This document shows, piece after piece, positions 34,354 through 44,895 of a stretch of DNA of 64,000 bases. Made by a program: the position numbers and the translations under genes. This DNA is from Nematostella vectensis. Taxonomy: Eukaryota; Cnidaria; Anthozoa; Actiniaria; Edwardsiidae. Location of the stretch: NCBI RefSeq assembly GCF_932526225.1, contig NC_064040.1:5019681-5083680 (forward strand), written 5' to 3'. Numbering within the stretch: position 1 is the first letter of the stretch; each line of letters begins with the position of its first letter. The notes beneath the pieces are model-generated. The model was given only the letters and a program-made list of their open reading frames with translations, made no database searches and had not been told where the DNA came from.

Positions 34354-37300
34354 ATGGCTGTAAAGCTAGAGAATGTTACTGGCTTCAACCAGGACAGCTC
34401 AGTAAAGCTACTTTTCCCAAAGATATGGGAGTACCGGTAATGACTACGTTAAATTTATTTCTCTCTTACGATCCTAGAAATGTTTCATGCTTTTGTCAAT
34501 CATAAATCAGCTTTGATAGACGTTTAGGCGCAGACCATAAAATAAGTGATATTGAAACCAAAATATAAATTCTTTTTTTTTTAAATAACAACTTTATTTT
34601 TCTAGAAGCTATAAAGATAATTTCTACGGAAGCCATTGTCCGAAACGTTTTTCTAATAACTGCATGCAGCGTGTGTGAGTTATATTAACACAACAGGTTT
34701 AAAAAAGAAAAAGTGATTACTAAAAGTATAAGGTGTCTAACTACTTAGGACATGAGTATGGGATTCAGTTAAATAAAACTCGTTATTATCAACTAAAGTT
34801 GCCGGTTAAAAGGTTTTTATCACTTGGGTCTGTTGGTAGACAGTTTTATTTGCCTTTCTATTGTTTGAGTGTGGTCAGAGTACCCCAAACAAAACCCCAA
34901 CAAAACATGGTAATTGTAGAAAAAGAGACGCGAGCACACAAATTATTTTCTGCACTTCAGCAAGCACATATCAGTCTGTATTTTTCATTTCATGACTCTA
35001 GCAATCAAATCCTAGATGTCTTTCAGTACTTGTCTGTGTTTACCGTTTCAATTCAAGTACAGTAAACGATTGATTACTTAATCCCCAACATAAATTATCT
35101 TTAGTCGAAGTCATTTTAAAGTCTAAATCGTGAACTGTGTGCCTGCTAGCTAGTTTAATTAACACCTTGGGACATTAATTGTGACGCTTGGGCCAGCCTT
35201 TGACAGCCACATATTTCTATTACCGTAAATGCTTGTTTTAATGTGTTGTTTTAAAGAAAATATAATGAGTTAAAGCTTAGATTTTCAAACATCAATGGCT
35301 CTACAAGTCTTTGGACTATTTTGAACGGAAAAGGGCACTTGATATTTTGAATTTATTTATTTTGCTCTTTAGGAAGGGGGTGGGGTTCGCTGCTAGCAAA
35401 GGCCACTTTCTCAATTTTTCGCTGCGGTTGGCGTTCAGCGAACAGTAGCGGATCTAGGGGGAGGGTTTAGGGGGTTTAAACCCCCCTTTGGGCGTCCAGA
35501 AAGCCATATGTAGCAAAAAAATCCCCCCCTCCCACCTTGTCACTCAGCGAAACCCCCTTTTAGCGAAAAGAGATCCCCCCTGGCGAAATACAGAGAAAAG
35601 AGGCCTCTGCTAGCTAGGAAGGGGTGGCAGAGGAGGAGGTCAACTTTGTTACAGCCACGGAGAAAAGCCTTATCAGCGGCGTAGCCAGGATTTTTAAAAG
35701 GAGGGGGGCCCAAAAAGGACTTTCAAAGCATTTTCTCCTTTTTTTAGATAATGACTCATACATTTACTGTATTTTTGGCTGGTAAAAGGGGGACCCAGGC
35801 CCCCTAGGCCACCCCCTAGCCACGCCCCTGCCTATGGTTGTTTGAAATACGCGATAATCTTCCAAACCGTTGTTGATCAAATTATAATTTATTTCCCTTA
35901 GACCGGCGGGTCGCAAGGAGCTCTCTCATTGGTCGAAACACGAGGTGCCTTCACTACAGCTTATTGGCGACCTGGATACGGACCACTGGACGAAGCTCAA
36001 GAGAAAGGTGAGAAACCCTGAAGCAGGTAGGTAACTTATATATACCGACCACTTAGCCACACTGAAAAGTTAGAGGTACATTGAAATATGTAACCACCTA
36101 TGTATTTCCACCACTATACCGTACTGAAAAGCGGTAGGTACCCGAGGGGGGGGGGGGGGGGGTTCTTCCCATGTCGAACTGATAGTGATGCTCGTCGTAT
36201 TTTTAGGGGTCAAAATGGACACAGGTACTTTTAGGGGGTATCCGATAAAAAATAGGCTTTTCTCTAAGATTTGGTATTTTTTTAACGTTTCTGAGGTATG
36301 TTTTAGGGTAGCAATTTTTAGTGTACAGGTATTTTTTAGGAATTTGTTTTCTAATTTCACGACGAGCATACATATCACTTTTACCATGAGCCCCTCCCCC
36401 CACCCCGTAGGTAACATTAGAGTGTATGGTAAAACTTTAAATTTCGGCCACATAACCACACTGAAAAGAGTTGAGTAACATTAAAGTGCATGTTTATCCT
36501 ATAAATCCCGATCGATAACCTATACTAAATAAAGAGAAGGTCGGGAATAGCGAAGCGTATAGGCATCTTATCAATGCCCATCACTAAACCACATTATAGA
36601 GAGTGGAGTTACGCTGGTGGCAGGGGAAAAGCTTGTATTTCCAACCGCAAACCCAACTGAAGAAAGGTTGAGTAATAACGCATTGTAGGACATGTGAATA
36701 CCTAACAGTGAATCACTCTGAAAAGAAAGATAGAGTTATAATGCGGAGGAAAGGACCTATCAATATTGACCGACCCTTGTAACGTACGTACTGGGGCGGT
36801 TCCTAGAAAGAAGGTGATTGGATAAAAAGGGCATTCATCCACGGATGATTAGCATTAACCTGCATTCTAGGAACCCTGGCCCTGGTAGGGAATATAATAC
36901 TGAAAAAGGCACCAGACAAAACCAAACAGAACAGATTAAAAAAATCTTTAACGCAACGGCATGATTTCGTTTAAGCACAAGCAGTTCTCCAAGTCCATGA
37001 ATAACCTGTCGTACACCCCCTTACCCCGTCACCTCCCCCCACAGCCAGAGAGTGGTCCACAAAGACACAACTATGAACAGATCAAACACCGAGAGGCTAT
37101 GAAAGAGAGTACGTCTCAAACATAAACAAAGGGGAGGGGGAAAGCATATATCGGGTGCGGCCTTGCTCGAAAGACAACATCCTCAAAGAGAAAGCTTGTT
37201 TTGAAACTCACTAAAAAATATAAGTGACGCAAAATATGAGGTTCTCAAATTTTGTAAAGGAATTTATACTCTACTCATTTGTCAATCATCTAAAAGAGGC

Positions 37301-39787
37301 TAGTGTAAGTCGAGTGCTTATGACTTTTAGTTTTCGGCGGCTTCGTTTGGTGCGTTTTCGGGTTGTTGGTATCATTCATTCTTTGTACATAGTTTGTAAA
37401 TTGTTTTGGTGTCCCGTTTAGGAGCGAAGACCATGTACTACACGCTACCCGAGGGTTACCGTGAGAGCTCAAGAGTAAAGAAGGCTGTTCCGAACGGAGC
37501 GTCCATATACAACCAGCACGCGCGGGAAGGATTCAAATTTTGGATGACTAAGGACCTGGTTAACAAAGTGTCATGTGAGTATCACACGGGTCGAGCAGAA
37601 GTCATGCTAAATACCACCTAGAGACACGAGAGAACAAAGGTTTCCAAAACGTCTTCTTTCTTTGCTACTGAGTTACAGTCCAAGTCAAAATTAATGACAT
37701 ATTTCTTATTAGTAACTGTACTGCGAAACTCCCGCCCTGTCTTAAGAAAGTTACAGTTACTAATAAGAAATATGTCATTAATTTTGACTTGGACTGTAAC
37801 TCAGATTTTGTTGTTTATCTAATTACTTGCTCTATGTGTAGCAAGCAATACGTAGGGTCTACTATCAATAGTTTTAGGAAGCGTTTTAATAATCATAAAA
37901 GTAGGTTAAATAAGCACCCTAGTTTACCGGTTAGTGAAAGAGTTAAGGATGACCTTATATATCAACATTTTCATTGCGACAATCATTTAGGTCTTAATAA
38001 TGTTATGGTACAACTTATAGATAAGTGTAACTCTAAGGCTCAGCTTAGGGAAAGGGAAGGCCAGTGGGCTTATCGGCTTAAGTCTATCTATCTATCGAGT
38101 CTATCGAGATCGCGACAATTTGGGCTTTTTGATTCTATTTGCAGTTTGCTCAAAGTACACGTTTGGCTCCAAACATACGCTGCACGGCCTGAGGAATGCG
38201 CCGAGAAACTGAACAGTCTACACACAAGAAATGATTTAATATGAAACCCTGCAAGCGCGACTTAAAGATACTCAGGCTGCCTTATCAGGGTATCTGAAGT
38301 AGGCGTGTACCCAGGAATTGCTGAGGGGGGGGGGGGGGGTGCAGTCATGGGTATCATAAGGACGAAGGATAGTATTTGAAGATCCTTCAATAAGAAATCA
38401 ACTATTTTTGGGTGACGAAGGGTGGGCTGGGGGATAGGGGCAACATGCACCCTGTGCATTCCCCTATGTGCATTCCCCTGTGCATTCCCCTGTGCATTCC
38501 CCTGTGCATTCCCCTGTGCATTCCCCTGTGCATTCCCCTGTGCATTCCCCTGTGCATTCCCCTGTGCATTCCCCTGTGCATTCCCCTGTGCATTCCCCTG
38601 TGCATTCCCCTGTGCATTCCCCTGTGCATTCCCCTGTGCATTCCCCTGTGCATTCCCCTGTGCATTCCCCTGTGCATTCCCCTGTGCATTCCCCTGTGCA
38701 TTCCCCTGTGCATTCCCTTGTGCATTCCCCTGTGCATTCCCTTGTGCATTCCCTTGTGCATTCCCCTGTGTATTCCCCTGTGCATTCCCCTGTGCATTCC
38801 CCTGTGTATTCCCCTGTGCATTCCCCTGTGCATTCCCTTGTGCATTCCCCTGTGCATTCCCCTGTGCATTCCCTTGTGCATTCCCCTGTGCATTCCCTTG
38901 TGCATTCCCTTGTGCATTCCCCTGTGCATTCCCCTGTGCATTCCCCTGTGCATTCCCCTGTGCATTCCCCTGTGCATTCCCCTGTGCATTCCCTTGTGCA
39001 TTCCCTTGTGCATTCCCCTGTGCATTCCCTTGTGCATTCCCCTGTGCATTCCCCTGTGCATTCCCTTGTGCATTCCCTTGTGCATTCCCTTGTGCATTCC
39101 CTTGTGCATTCCCCTGTGCATTCCCTTGTGCATTCCCCTGTGCATTCCCTGGTGCATTCCCCTGTGCATTCCCCTGTGCATTCCCTTGTGCATTCCCCTG
39201 TGCATTCCCTTGTGCATTCCCTTGTGCATTCCCCTGTGCATTTCCCTGTGCATTCCCCTGTGTATTCCCCTGTGCATTCCCCTGTGCATTCCCCTGTGCA
39301 TTCCCTTGTGCATTCCCCTGTGCATTCCCTTGTGCATTCCCCTGTGCATTCCCCTGTGCATTCCCTTGTGCATTCCCCTGTGTATTCCCCTGTGCATTCC
39401 CCTGTGCATTCCCCTGTGCATTCCCCTGTGCATTCCCCTGTGCATTCCCTTGTGCATTCCCCTGTGCATTCCCTTGTGCATTCCCCTGTGCATTCCCCTG
39501 TGCATTCCCTTGTGCATTCCCCTGTGCATTCCCCTGTGCATTCCCTTGTGCATTCCCCTGTGCATTCCCCTGTGCATTCCCCTGTGCATTCCCCTGTGCA
39601 TTCCCCTGTGCATTCCCCTGTGCATTCCCCTGTGCATTCCCCTGTGCATTCCCCTGTGCATTCCCCTGTGCATTCCCCTGTGCATTCCCCTGTGCAAGCT
39701 CCTAAAAAGTGTAAGCATTTTACTTGGGTAGGCTTGTAGATAGGCATTGTTCTACTTCTTTTTGCAGGGGGATCCAGAGTTCATTGA
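34354..39787 (+). CDS. Small five-exon gene of unknown function
   Basis: Exons join in phase: 34354-34436, 35902-36007, 36976-37108, 37422-37574 and, tentatively, 39768-39787. The predicted protein is about 165 residues. It starts MAVKLENVTGFNQ in a good Kozak context (gccATGG). Later segments are FPKIWEYR, KELSHWSKHEVPSLQLIGDL, NNLSYTPLPRHLPPQPESGP and MYYTLPEGYRESSRVKKAVP. It is basic, hydrophilic and without signal peptide, membrane segment or known motif. Such small basic Tyr/Pro/Trp-rich proteins include ciliary microtubule inner proteins, but that is only a guess. Exons 1-4 are well supported by clean splice sites and phase. The last exon (WGSRVH then stop) is weakly supported. Exon 3 has a frameshifted duplicate at 44790-44892. 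The last intron has taken in a Penelope-like fragment and a 12-bp array. Confidence 0.6.
35673..35831. mobile_element. ~160-bp MITE ('cgtagccagg' family)
   Basis: The left end reads cagcggcgtagccaggattt. The right end reads ccctagccacgcccctg, which in reverse complement matches the left end imperfectly. G-rich and C-rich tracts lie just inside the ends. Related fragments are at 32319 and 41786-42032. It lies in intron 1 of the unknown gene starting at 34354. Confidence 0.72.
36035..36770. repeat. Degenerate intronic repeats around 'ccacactgaaaag'
   Basis: Several diverged copies, roughly 60-110 bp apart, share cacactgaaaag and gttgagtaacatta (36059, 36448, 36655, 36716). A poly-G run of about 18 lies at 36145-36162. 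It is in intron 2 of the unknown gene. Confidence 0.5.
37668..37804. repeat. Perfect 53-bp inverted repeat, 31-nt loop, at the 5' end of the Penelope-like fragment
   Basis: Bases 37668-37720 are the exact reverse complement of 37752-37804. The right arm is coding for the element, so the left arm is an inverted duplicate made at or after insertion. The identity is perfect, which suggests recency. Confidence 0.93.
37715..38244 (+). mobile_element. Penelope-like retroelement, 5'-truncated, GIY-YIG endonuclease end
   Basis: The open frame encodes the C-terminal part of a Penelope-like element protein. A Cys-rich linker (CTAKLPPCLKK) is followed by the GIY-YIG nuclease start VVYLITCSMCSKQYVGST. 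The conserved Arg and His come in FRKRFNNHKSRL, then the downstream REREGQWAYRLK. The reverse transcriptase is absent, so this is a 5'-truncated insertion. The frame is intact to the stop at 38244. It sits about 90 bp into the last intron of the unknown plus-strand gene. Confidence 0.85.
38455..39697. repeat. 12-bp minisatellite, ~103 copies
   Basis: The unit is tgcattcccctg. Almost all variation is C to T at two sites (cccctg/cccttg and tgcatt/tgtatt). There is hardly any length change, so several frames stay open for more than 420 codons. Translations are simple peptides (for example MHRG/MHKG) with no supporting context, so they are not called as genes. Confidence 0.96.
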
Positions 39788-41317
39788 ATGCTATCGAGTC
39801 TTTCTTTGCACTTAGAGAGCAATATATGCAGACCCGAAGAAGTGTGTTCAAGTGTGCAAGAGTTAATTATAATAAGAAGAATTATGAATGACAGTTAAAA
39901 AGAAATGAGATGTAAAAAAGCGAAGATTGCACCTCCAAAAATATGTTTTTATCACTAAAATATTTTAGTAGTTTATTTGATTTGTTTGCGATGATGGTAT
40001 TCGGTAGAAGTAATAAAACTGTGCTAAGCTATTGCTGTTATTGTGTTAAATCGAGCCTTAGAGGTTAACAACCTCTAAACCTATTTTAAATAAGGTTGCA
40101 TTCGGAAAATCTGTGTATCGTAACCCGTAGTGCTTCATGGGTATCAAGTAAAGAAGCACATAAGCGTCAATAAAATACAAATCCAGGTTTTAAAAGCTGT
40201 AGAATTCTTGTTCATGTTCTTATGAACATTCACATGGCTTTCAGATACAAGGACTCAGCCGTACTGCAACTATTTTATAAATAGGTTTATGCATTGGTTA
40301 CATATATGAAGGTATTAGGGCGTAGCTAATAGAGGGAGAAGGGGACTTATGCGAAGCTGCTTTCAAGGGATGCAGAAAACACCCCTTATCAGTGACACGA
40401 AAATAACGTCCTTGTTAAAGTTTAGAAATCGTAAAGAGAATTTGCGATCTATTTTGGAAACTAATGAATTGAATCTCACAGAGATCCACTATAGATCATC
40501 TCCAAAAATCTTTTGATACTCAAAATAGCGTTTAACTATGAATTATACTCGATCAATGGAATTAAATCTAAGCTGAGTTAGATTCTGCATTTACTTATAA
40601 AAAATATCACAGTCATTATTGCCATCATTCCACAGCAAACCTGCCGTGCAGCGCGTCAGATACCGACCGACCCCACCTCACAGGGACAGAACATTGCGCA
40701 CCCTCGGGTACTAGGAGAAACCTGGTTTATGACCAGCGCAGTATTCTTGAGGGTGTAATAATAACAAAAGGAGACCTCGAAAACCCTCGAGGAACCACTA
40801 AAAACGAAATGTAATAAACACAAATGACGTACCACGAAATTATTTTACTGTAAAATTTGACGCTTTGCCAATCAAAAGCGGTGAGGGAAACACCGGCGTC
40901 ACCTGAAATGGTATACAAACGAAGTGATACTTCTAAAACTTGATGAAACACTTTAATAGCTGCAGTTGTCCTTGGCGCTTATGTTTGCCTCCTGAGAGGA
41001 TGTGGGCGTTTAAATGCACAAAGATCAGAGTCCCTAGATTTCTTATAATTGTATAGTATGCACTCGAACTGTTTTTGCGTACCGACGGAGTGTAAAAAGA
41101 TTGGCGGCGAAATACCGACTTTGATTAGCATTTCTTTGGCATGAATTAAATGAAGACGCCTGATTCGGATGACATACATAAAAACAAATAGTACCTCAAC
41201 AACAACGACTTGGTATCTTGTACTTAGGGGGGATGTTGAACTTTTTAACCTGCATAGTTGAAAACATGGTTCATTCTCAGCCATGTGTAAAGCGTTTCTT
41301 TGAGAAGTTATGTAAAG
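39788..41317. other. Intergenic, with an exon-like duplicated block at 40606-40770
   Basis: A polyadenylation-type aataaa at about 40011 may serve the upstream gene. Block 40606-40770 (starting near atcacagtcatt, through cattccacag and gcgcgtcagataccgac) is repeated in inverse orientation at 44452-44615. It could be an exon after the acceptor at 40640, since one frame reads KPAVQRVRYRPTPPHRDRTL and stops at TAG, but its phase does not match the upstream exons. Confidence 0.45.
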
Positions 41318-41610
41318 GGTCTGTATCGGGGCGACGGAAGCCTAGAAGGCGGATGAGAAGGAGAAACTGGAGGAAAGAAGAAGAAGGGGACGGAAAAGAA
41401 AAATGGGGGAAAGACGAAGGAGAAGGACGGGACGGAGAAGAAGAAGGAGGGAGAGGAGAAGGAGAAAGAGGAAGCGGCGGAGAAGAAAAGGAGAATGGAG
41501 GGAAGTAAAAGAAGGAGAAGGAGAAGAAGAAGGAAGAGGAGGAAGAGGAGGTAAAGGAGAAAGAGGAGAGAAAAAAATGAAAAGGACGAGAAAATAAACG
41601 GAAAATTAGG
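41318..41610 (+). repeat. ~290-bp polypurine tract
   Basis: Almost only A and G on the plus strand, with gaagaaggag-type units. The Arg/Glu/Lys/Gly frames across it are compositional. Long polypurine mirror-like tracts can form triplex DNA; that is general knowledge, not shown here. Confidence 0.85.
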
Positions 41611-41785
41611 GAGGGGAAGTATAGAAGTGGTTAAGCAGCATCAATAGAGAGATTAAACTAAACGCTATAAGACTGCATGTTCATATTTAGAAAATGCCGA
41701 TTGGGAAAGGAAGCCTCATTTAGCCCTTATATTTGCACGGAAACAGACGCGAGATTTTGTAATATGTGTAAATTTCTGACTGTGT

Positions 41786-42032
41786 CCCAGGGGCGGATAC
41801 AAGGGGGCGGATTGGGTGGATATCCACCCCCCCTTTTTAAGAAAAAAAAAATTAAAAAGTCACTTTGTTTGAAGAAAATAGCTTGACTTTGCTGACGCGA
41901 GAAATCCAATTCAACATGAAGTATTGTATGATCTATGTAGTGACCAAGAACCACTGGATCAGTTATAAGCCGTCTATCTGGCCATCATCCACCCCACCCC
42001 CCCATTTTGAAATCCTGGACACGCCCCTGGGT
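41786..42032. mobile_element. ~247-bp MITE with 'cccaggggcg' ends
   Basis: The left end is cccaggggcggat. The right end, in reverse complement, is cccaggggcgtgtcc. A C-run and the motif aaatcctgga lie inside the right end, as in the related elements at 32319 and 35673. No coding capacity. Confidence 0.68.
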
Positions 42033-42125
42033 CCGTACTCTAGCTACGGTTTGTGTGATTAAGTTTATATCATACCGCTACGAAGTTGACGATCTCGGGA
42101 CCATTGCAAGAAAAGTGCCGGAATT

Positions 42126-42126
<1 letters not shown>

Positions 42127-42210
<84 letters not shown>

Positions 42211-42681
42211 GTAGGTAGGTAGGTAGGTAGGTAGGTAGGTAGGTAGGTAGGTAGGTAGGTAGGTAGGTAGGTAGGTAGGTAGGTAGGTAGGTAGGTAGGT
42301 AGGTAGGTAGGTAGGTAGGTAGGTAGGTAGGTAGGTAGGTAGGTAGGTAGGTAGGTAGGTAGGTAGGTAGGTAGGTAGGTAGGTAGGTAGGTAGGTAGGT
42401 AGGTAGGTAGGTAGGTAGGTAGGTAGGTAGGTAGGTAGGTAGGTAGGTAGGTAGGTAGGTAGGTAGGTAGGTAGGTAGGTAGGTAGGTAGGTAGGTAGGT
42501 AGGTAGGTAGGTAGGTAGGTAGGTAGGTAGGTAGGTAGGTAGGTAGGTAGGTAGGTAGGTAGGTAGGTAGGTAGGTAGGTAGGTAGGTAGGTAGGTAGGT
42601 AGGTAGGTAGGTAGGTAGGTAGGTAGGTAGGTAGGTAGGTAGGTAGGTAGGTAGGTAGGTAGGTAGGTAGATAGATAGATT
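42127..42681. repeat. Compound tetranucleotide microsatellite (GATA)n-(GGTA)n
   Basis: About 20 units of gata, then about 115 nearly pure units of ggta, then a few gata units. It directly abuts the 3' end of the minus-strand LINE fragment. Confidence 0.97.
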
Positions 42682-43229
42682 TGTGATTTGTTTATTAAAT
42701 ACCCCTCGCAGTTAGAAACTGAATTACAGGTAATTAGCACACACAAGCTAAGCGATTACAACATTATGACATTACATTATCAAGATACTTAACAGTAACA
42801 AAATTTGACAAGCGATTAGTGTTGCATATTTTCGGTTTCATGGGAGCAGATCTTAGATTGTACTGGTTGACTCCCTTGACCGACCTACTAGTGGCTAGGC
42901 AATGTAAAGGGTTTTCCTTACACAAGGAACTCACGAATTGTTGACAAGGCATAAATCGTCTATTTTTAAGCGAAACAAGACCGGCTTTCTCCAGGGCATC
43001 ATTGTAACTATTGGATGCGAAGATTATTTTAAGCACTCGTTTCTGGATACGCTCTAGACCATCTGAAAGAAACGCAGGCAGGCCAGCGTACACCGCGGCA
43101 CCGTACTCAATGACTGATCGTATTAGAGAGCAATAAACAGTGACTAAGTCCAGTTCTTTAACGCCGCTTTTTTTAAGTAAGCGCATTGACCACAGCTCTT
43201 CACTTTGTATTTGACTTTGTAGTATCTAT
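42682..43229 (-). mobile_element. 3' end of a non-LTR retrotransposon (L2/CR1/Jockey-like)
   Basis: The minus-strand frame reads ELWSMRLLKKSG, LVTVYCSLIRSVIEYGAAVY, LERIQKRVLKIIF and LVSLKNRRF. This is the conserved C-terminal end of the reverse transcriptase in these LINEs. It stops at 42764, followed by about 75 bp of 3' UTR with aataaa, then the tetranucleotide tail. The reverse transcriptase catalytic core and endonuclease are missing, so it is a 5'-truncated dead copy. Confidence 0.83.
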
Positions 43230-43342
43230 TAGATGGGTTAGGGTGTAGTTGTGAGGGCTCAAGCCAGGTGACGGTCAGTACTCGCTTCTTGTTCGTTTTT
43301 GCGGTTAGATTACACACTCGGAGGTACACATCTGATGAAGCT

Positions 43343-43610
43343 AATATATACCTATTTTAATAAAGGTTGTCAGTGCAAATGGCGATTGGCAAATGGCAGT
43401 TCTACGACGGAAAGTAACCATGCGTCTCGAAGAATATGGATAAATCAAAACAACTATCCATTAAATGTTACCAATGCTTGGCTCGGAACTTGCTGGACTT
43501 TGTTTAACACCTTTAATTTTACGAATAATTAGTACCCATAAGCCATTTACCATTCGCCGTTCGCCATTTGCACTGACAACCTATTGTGAAATAGGTGTAT
43601 ATAGGAGAAG
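43343..43610. mobile_element. ~265-bp MITE with ~50-bp inverted repeats
   Basis: The left part contains ggttgtcagtgcaaatggcg. The reverse complement of 43540-43606 contains the same string, flanked by a tatacctatt-like end on both sides. It lies just upstream of the LINE fragment. Confidence 0.75.
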
Positions 43611-44451
43611 ATTCAGTTAGACAGCCCATTATTCGGGATCTCTTGAGGAGGCGGTGGATGCTGACTATAAGATAGCTACATGAAAAAGGGAAATAGCCGG
43701 CAATGTGTGCCAGATTCTTATACATTGTATAGTTCTACTTTTGTGGAGATAACAATCGATGTTTTTTTTCCTGAAAATGCCTCATAGTACATAGTAGTTT
43801 GCAGACTAGTTTCTGTAGTATTGGGCTACCTGTAGTAGCAGAGGGACTGGGGGCGAGTAAGATGGCGGCCTCCTAGAGCCGTATGGTAGCACCTTAGAGT
43901 ATCTTAGACACAATAAACGTCTTACTACAGTTTCTTTGGCTTTGTTAAGAAGCCTCGTTTCTTTATAAATCGCTTTAACCTTAGGAAAAATGAAATTTCA
44001 ATAACATCCCTTAAGGTATCAGTATACGTAAAGTCTGATAAAGATCGGGGGCTAAAAGAATAACGTGTAGGAGAAGGAGCCTCTCAAATAAAGTCGGTAC
44101 CTTTCATTTTGCGGTTTGATAACGTTTTATTGTGAAAACATCAACAAAAACGAATTGCAGTGTCTTATAGCTCATTCTTTATGCTTTAAAACGATATAAA
44201 GTTGGTAATCGTAGCGTAAATTGCGACGCGACGAGAGCGATTTTACCCGGACACCTCATTTACGTATACCGAGACCTTAATTTATTCATTTAGTGTTTTT
44301 TTTATATATCGAAAACGTTGGGTTTACTTTGTATGTTAAGGCTCACTGTAATAAAAGCCATCTATTTTCTCTGTCATCTGAAATGAATAAGAAAATAATG
44401 TGTTCACTGACCAGCTGACAGGCGGCGTCTTTTAACGTAAACTCCTTTTGT
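43611..44451. other. AT-rich intergenic DNA
   Basis: I see no exon or RNA gene. Confidence 0.5.
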
Positions 44452-44895
44452 TTATCATTACACACTCCAGAATACTACGCTGGTCTTAAACCAGGTTACC
44501 ACCCAGACCCGGGGACTGCGCAATGTTCTTTCACTTGTGAGGTGGGGCCGGTGGTATCTGACGCGCTGCCCGGCAGGTTTGCTGTGGAATGACGGCAGAG
44601 AATGACTGTGATCGCTCGTCTCGCGTCAGATGCCCTCCTAAGCATCAGCCATTCATTAGAAGGTACTCGGCCATGATGAGGGTACCACATGGGGTAAAAA
44701 AAGTGTCAGAGATTTACTGAAGAGTCGACTTAAAAAGTGGGGGAAAGGAGTTGTTAAAGGGGTGTCTTTTTGCCATGCTTGCGTTTCAGCACAAACAGTT
44801 ACAGTACTCCAAGTCCGTGAACAACCTGTCGTACACCCCCCTACCCCGTCACCTCAACCACAGCCAGAGAGTGGTCCACAGAGACACAACGACGT
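44452..44895. pseudogene. Mosaic of duplicated exon-like pieces
   Basis: Bases 44452-44615 are an inverted, diverged copy of 40606-40770. Bases 44790-44892 are a direct copy of exon 3 of the unknown gene (36976-37078), preceded by a good acceptor (gcgtttcag). The exon copy reads YSKSVNNLSYTPLPRHL, then shifts frame where the source has a CCCCCC run, and stops after HRDTTT. The copies were brought together by rearrangement and cannot encode the source protein. Confidence 0.75.

Noticed and set aside
38402..39747. 420-440-codon frames on both strands over the 12-bp array
   Set aside because: Simple translation of a stop-free 12-mer in several frames at once.
41218..41597. Arg/Glu/Lys-rich open frames
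   Set aside because: A polypurine tract gives open frames by composition alone.
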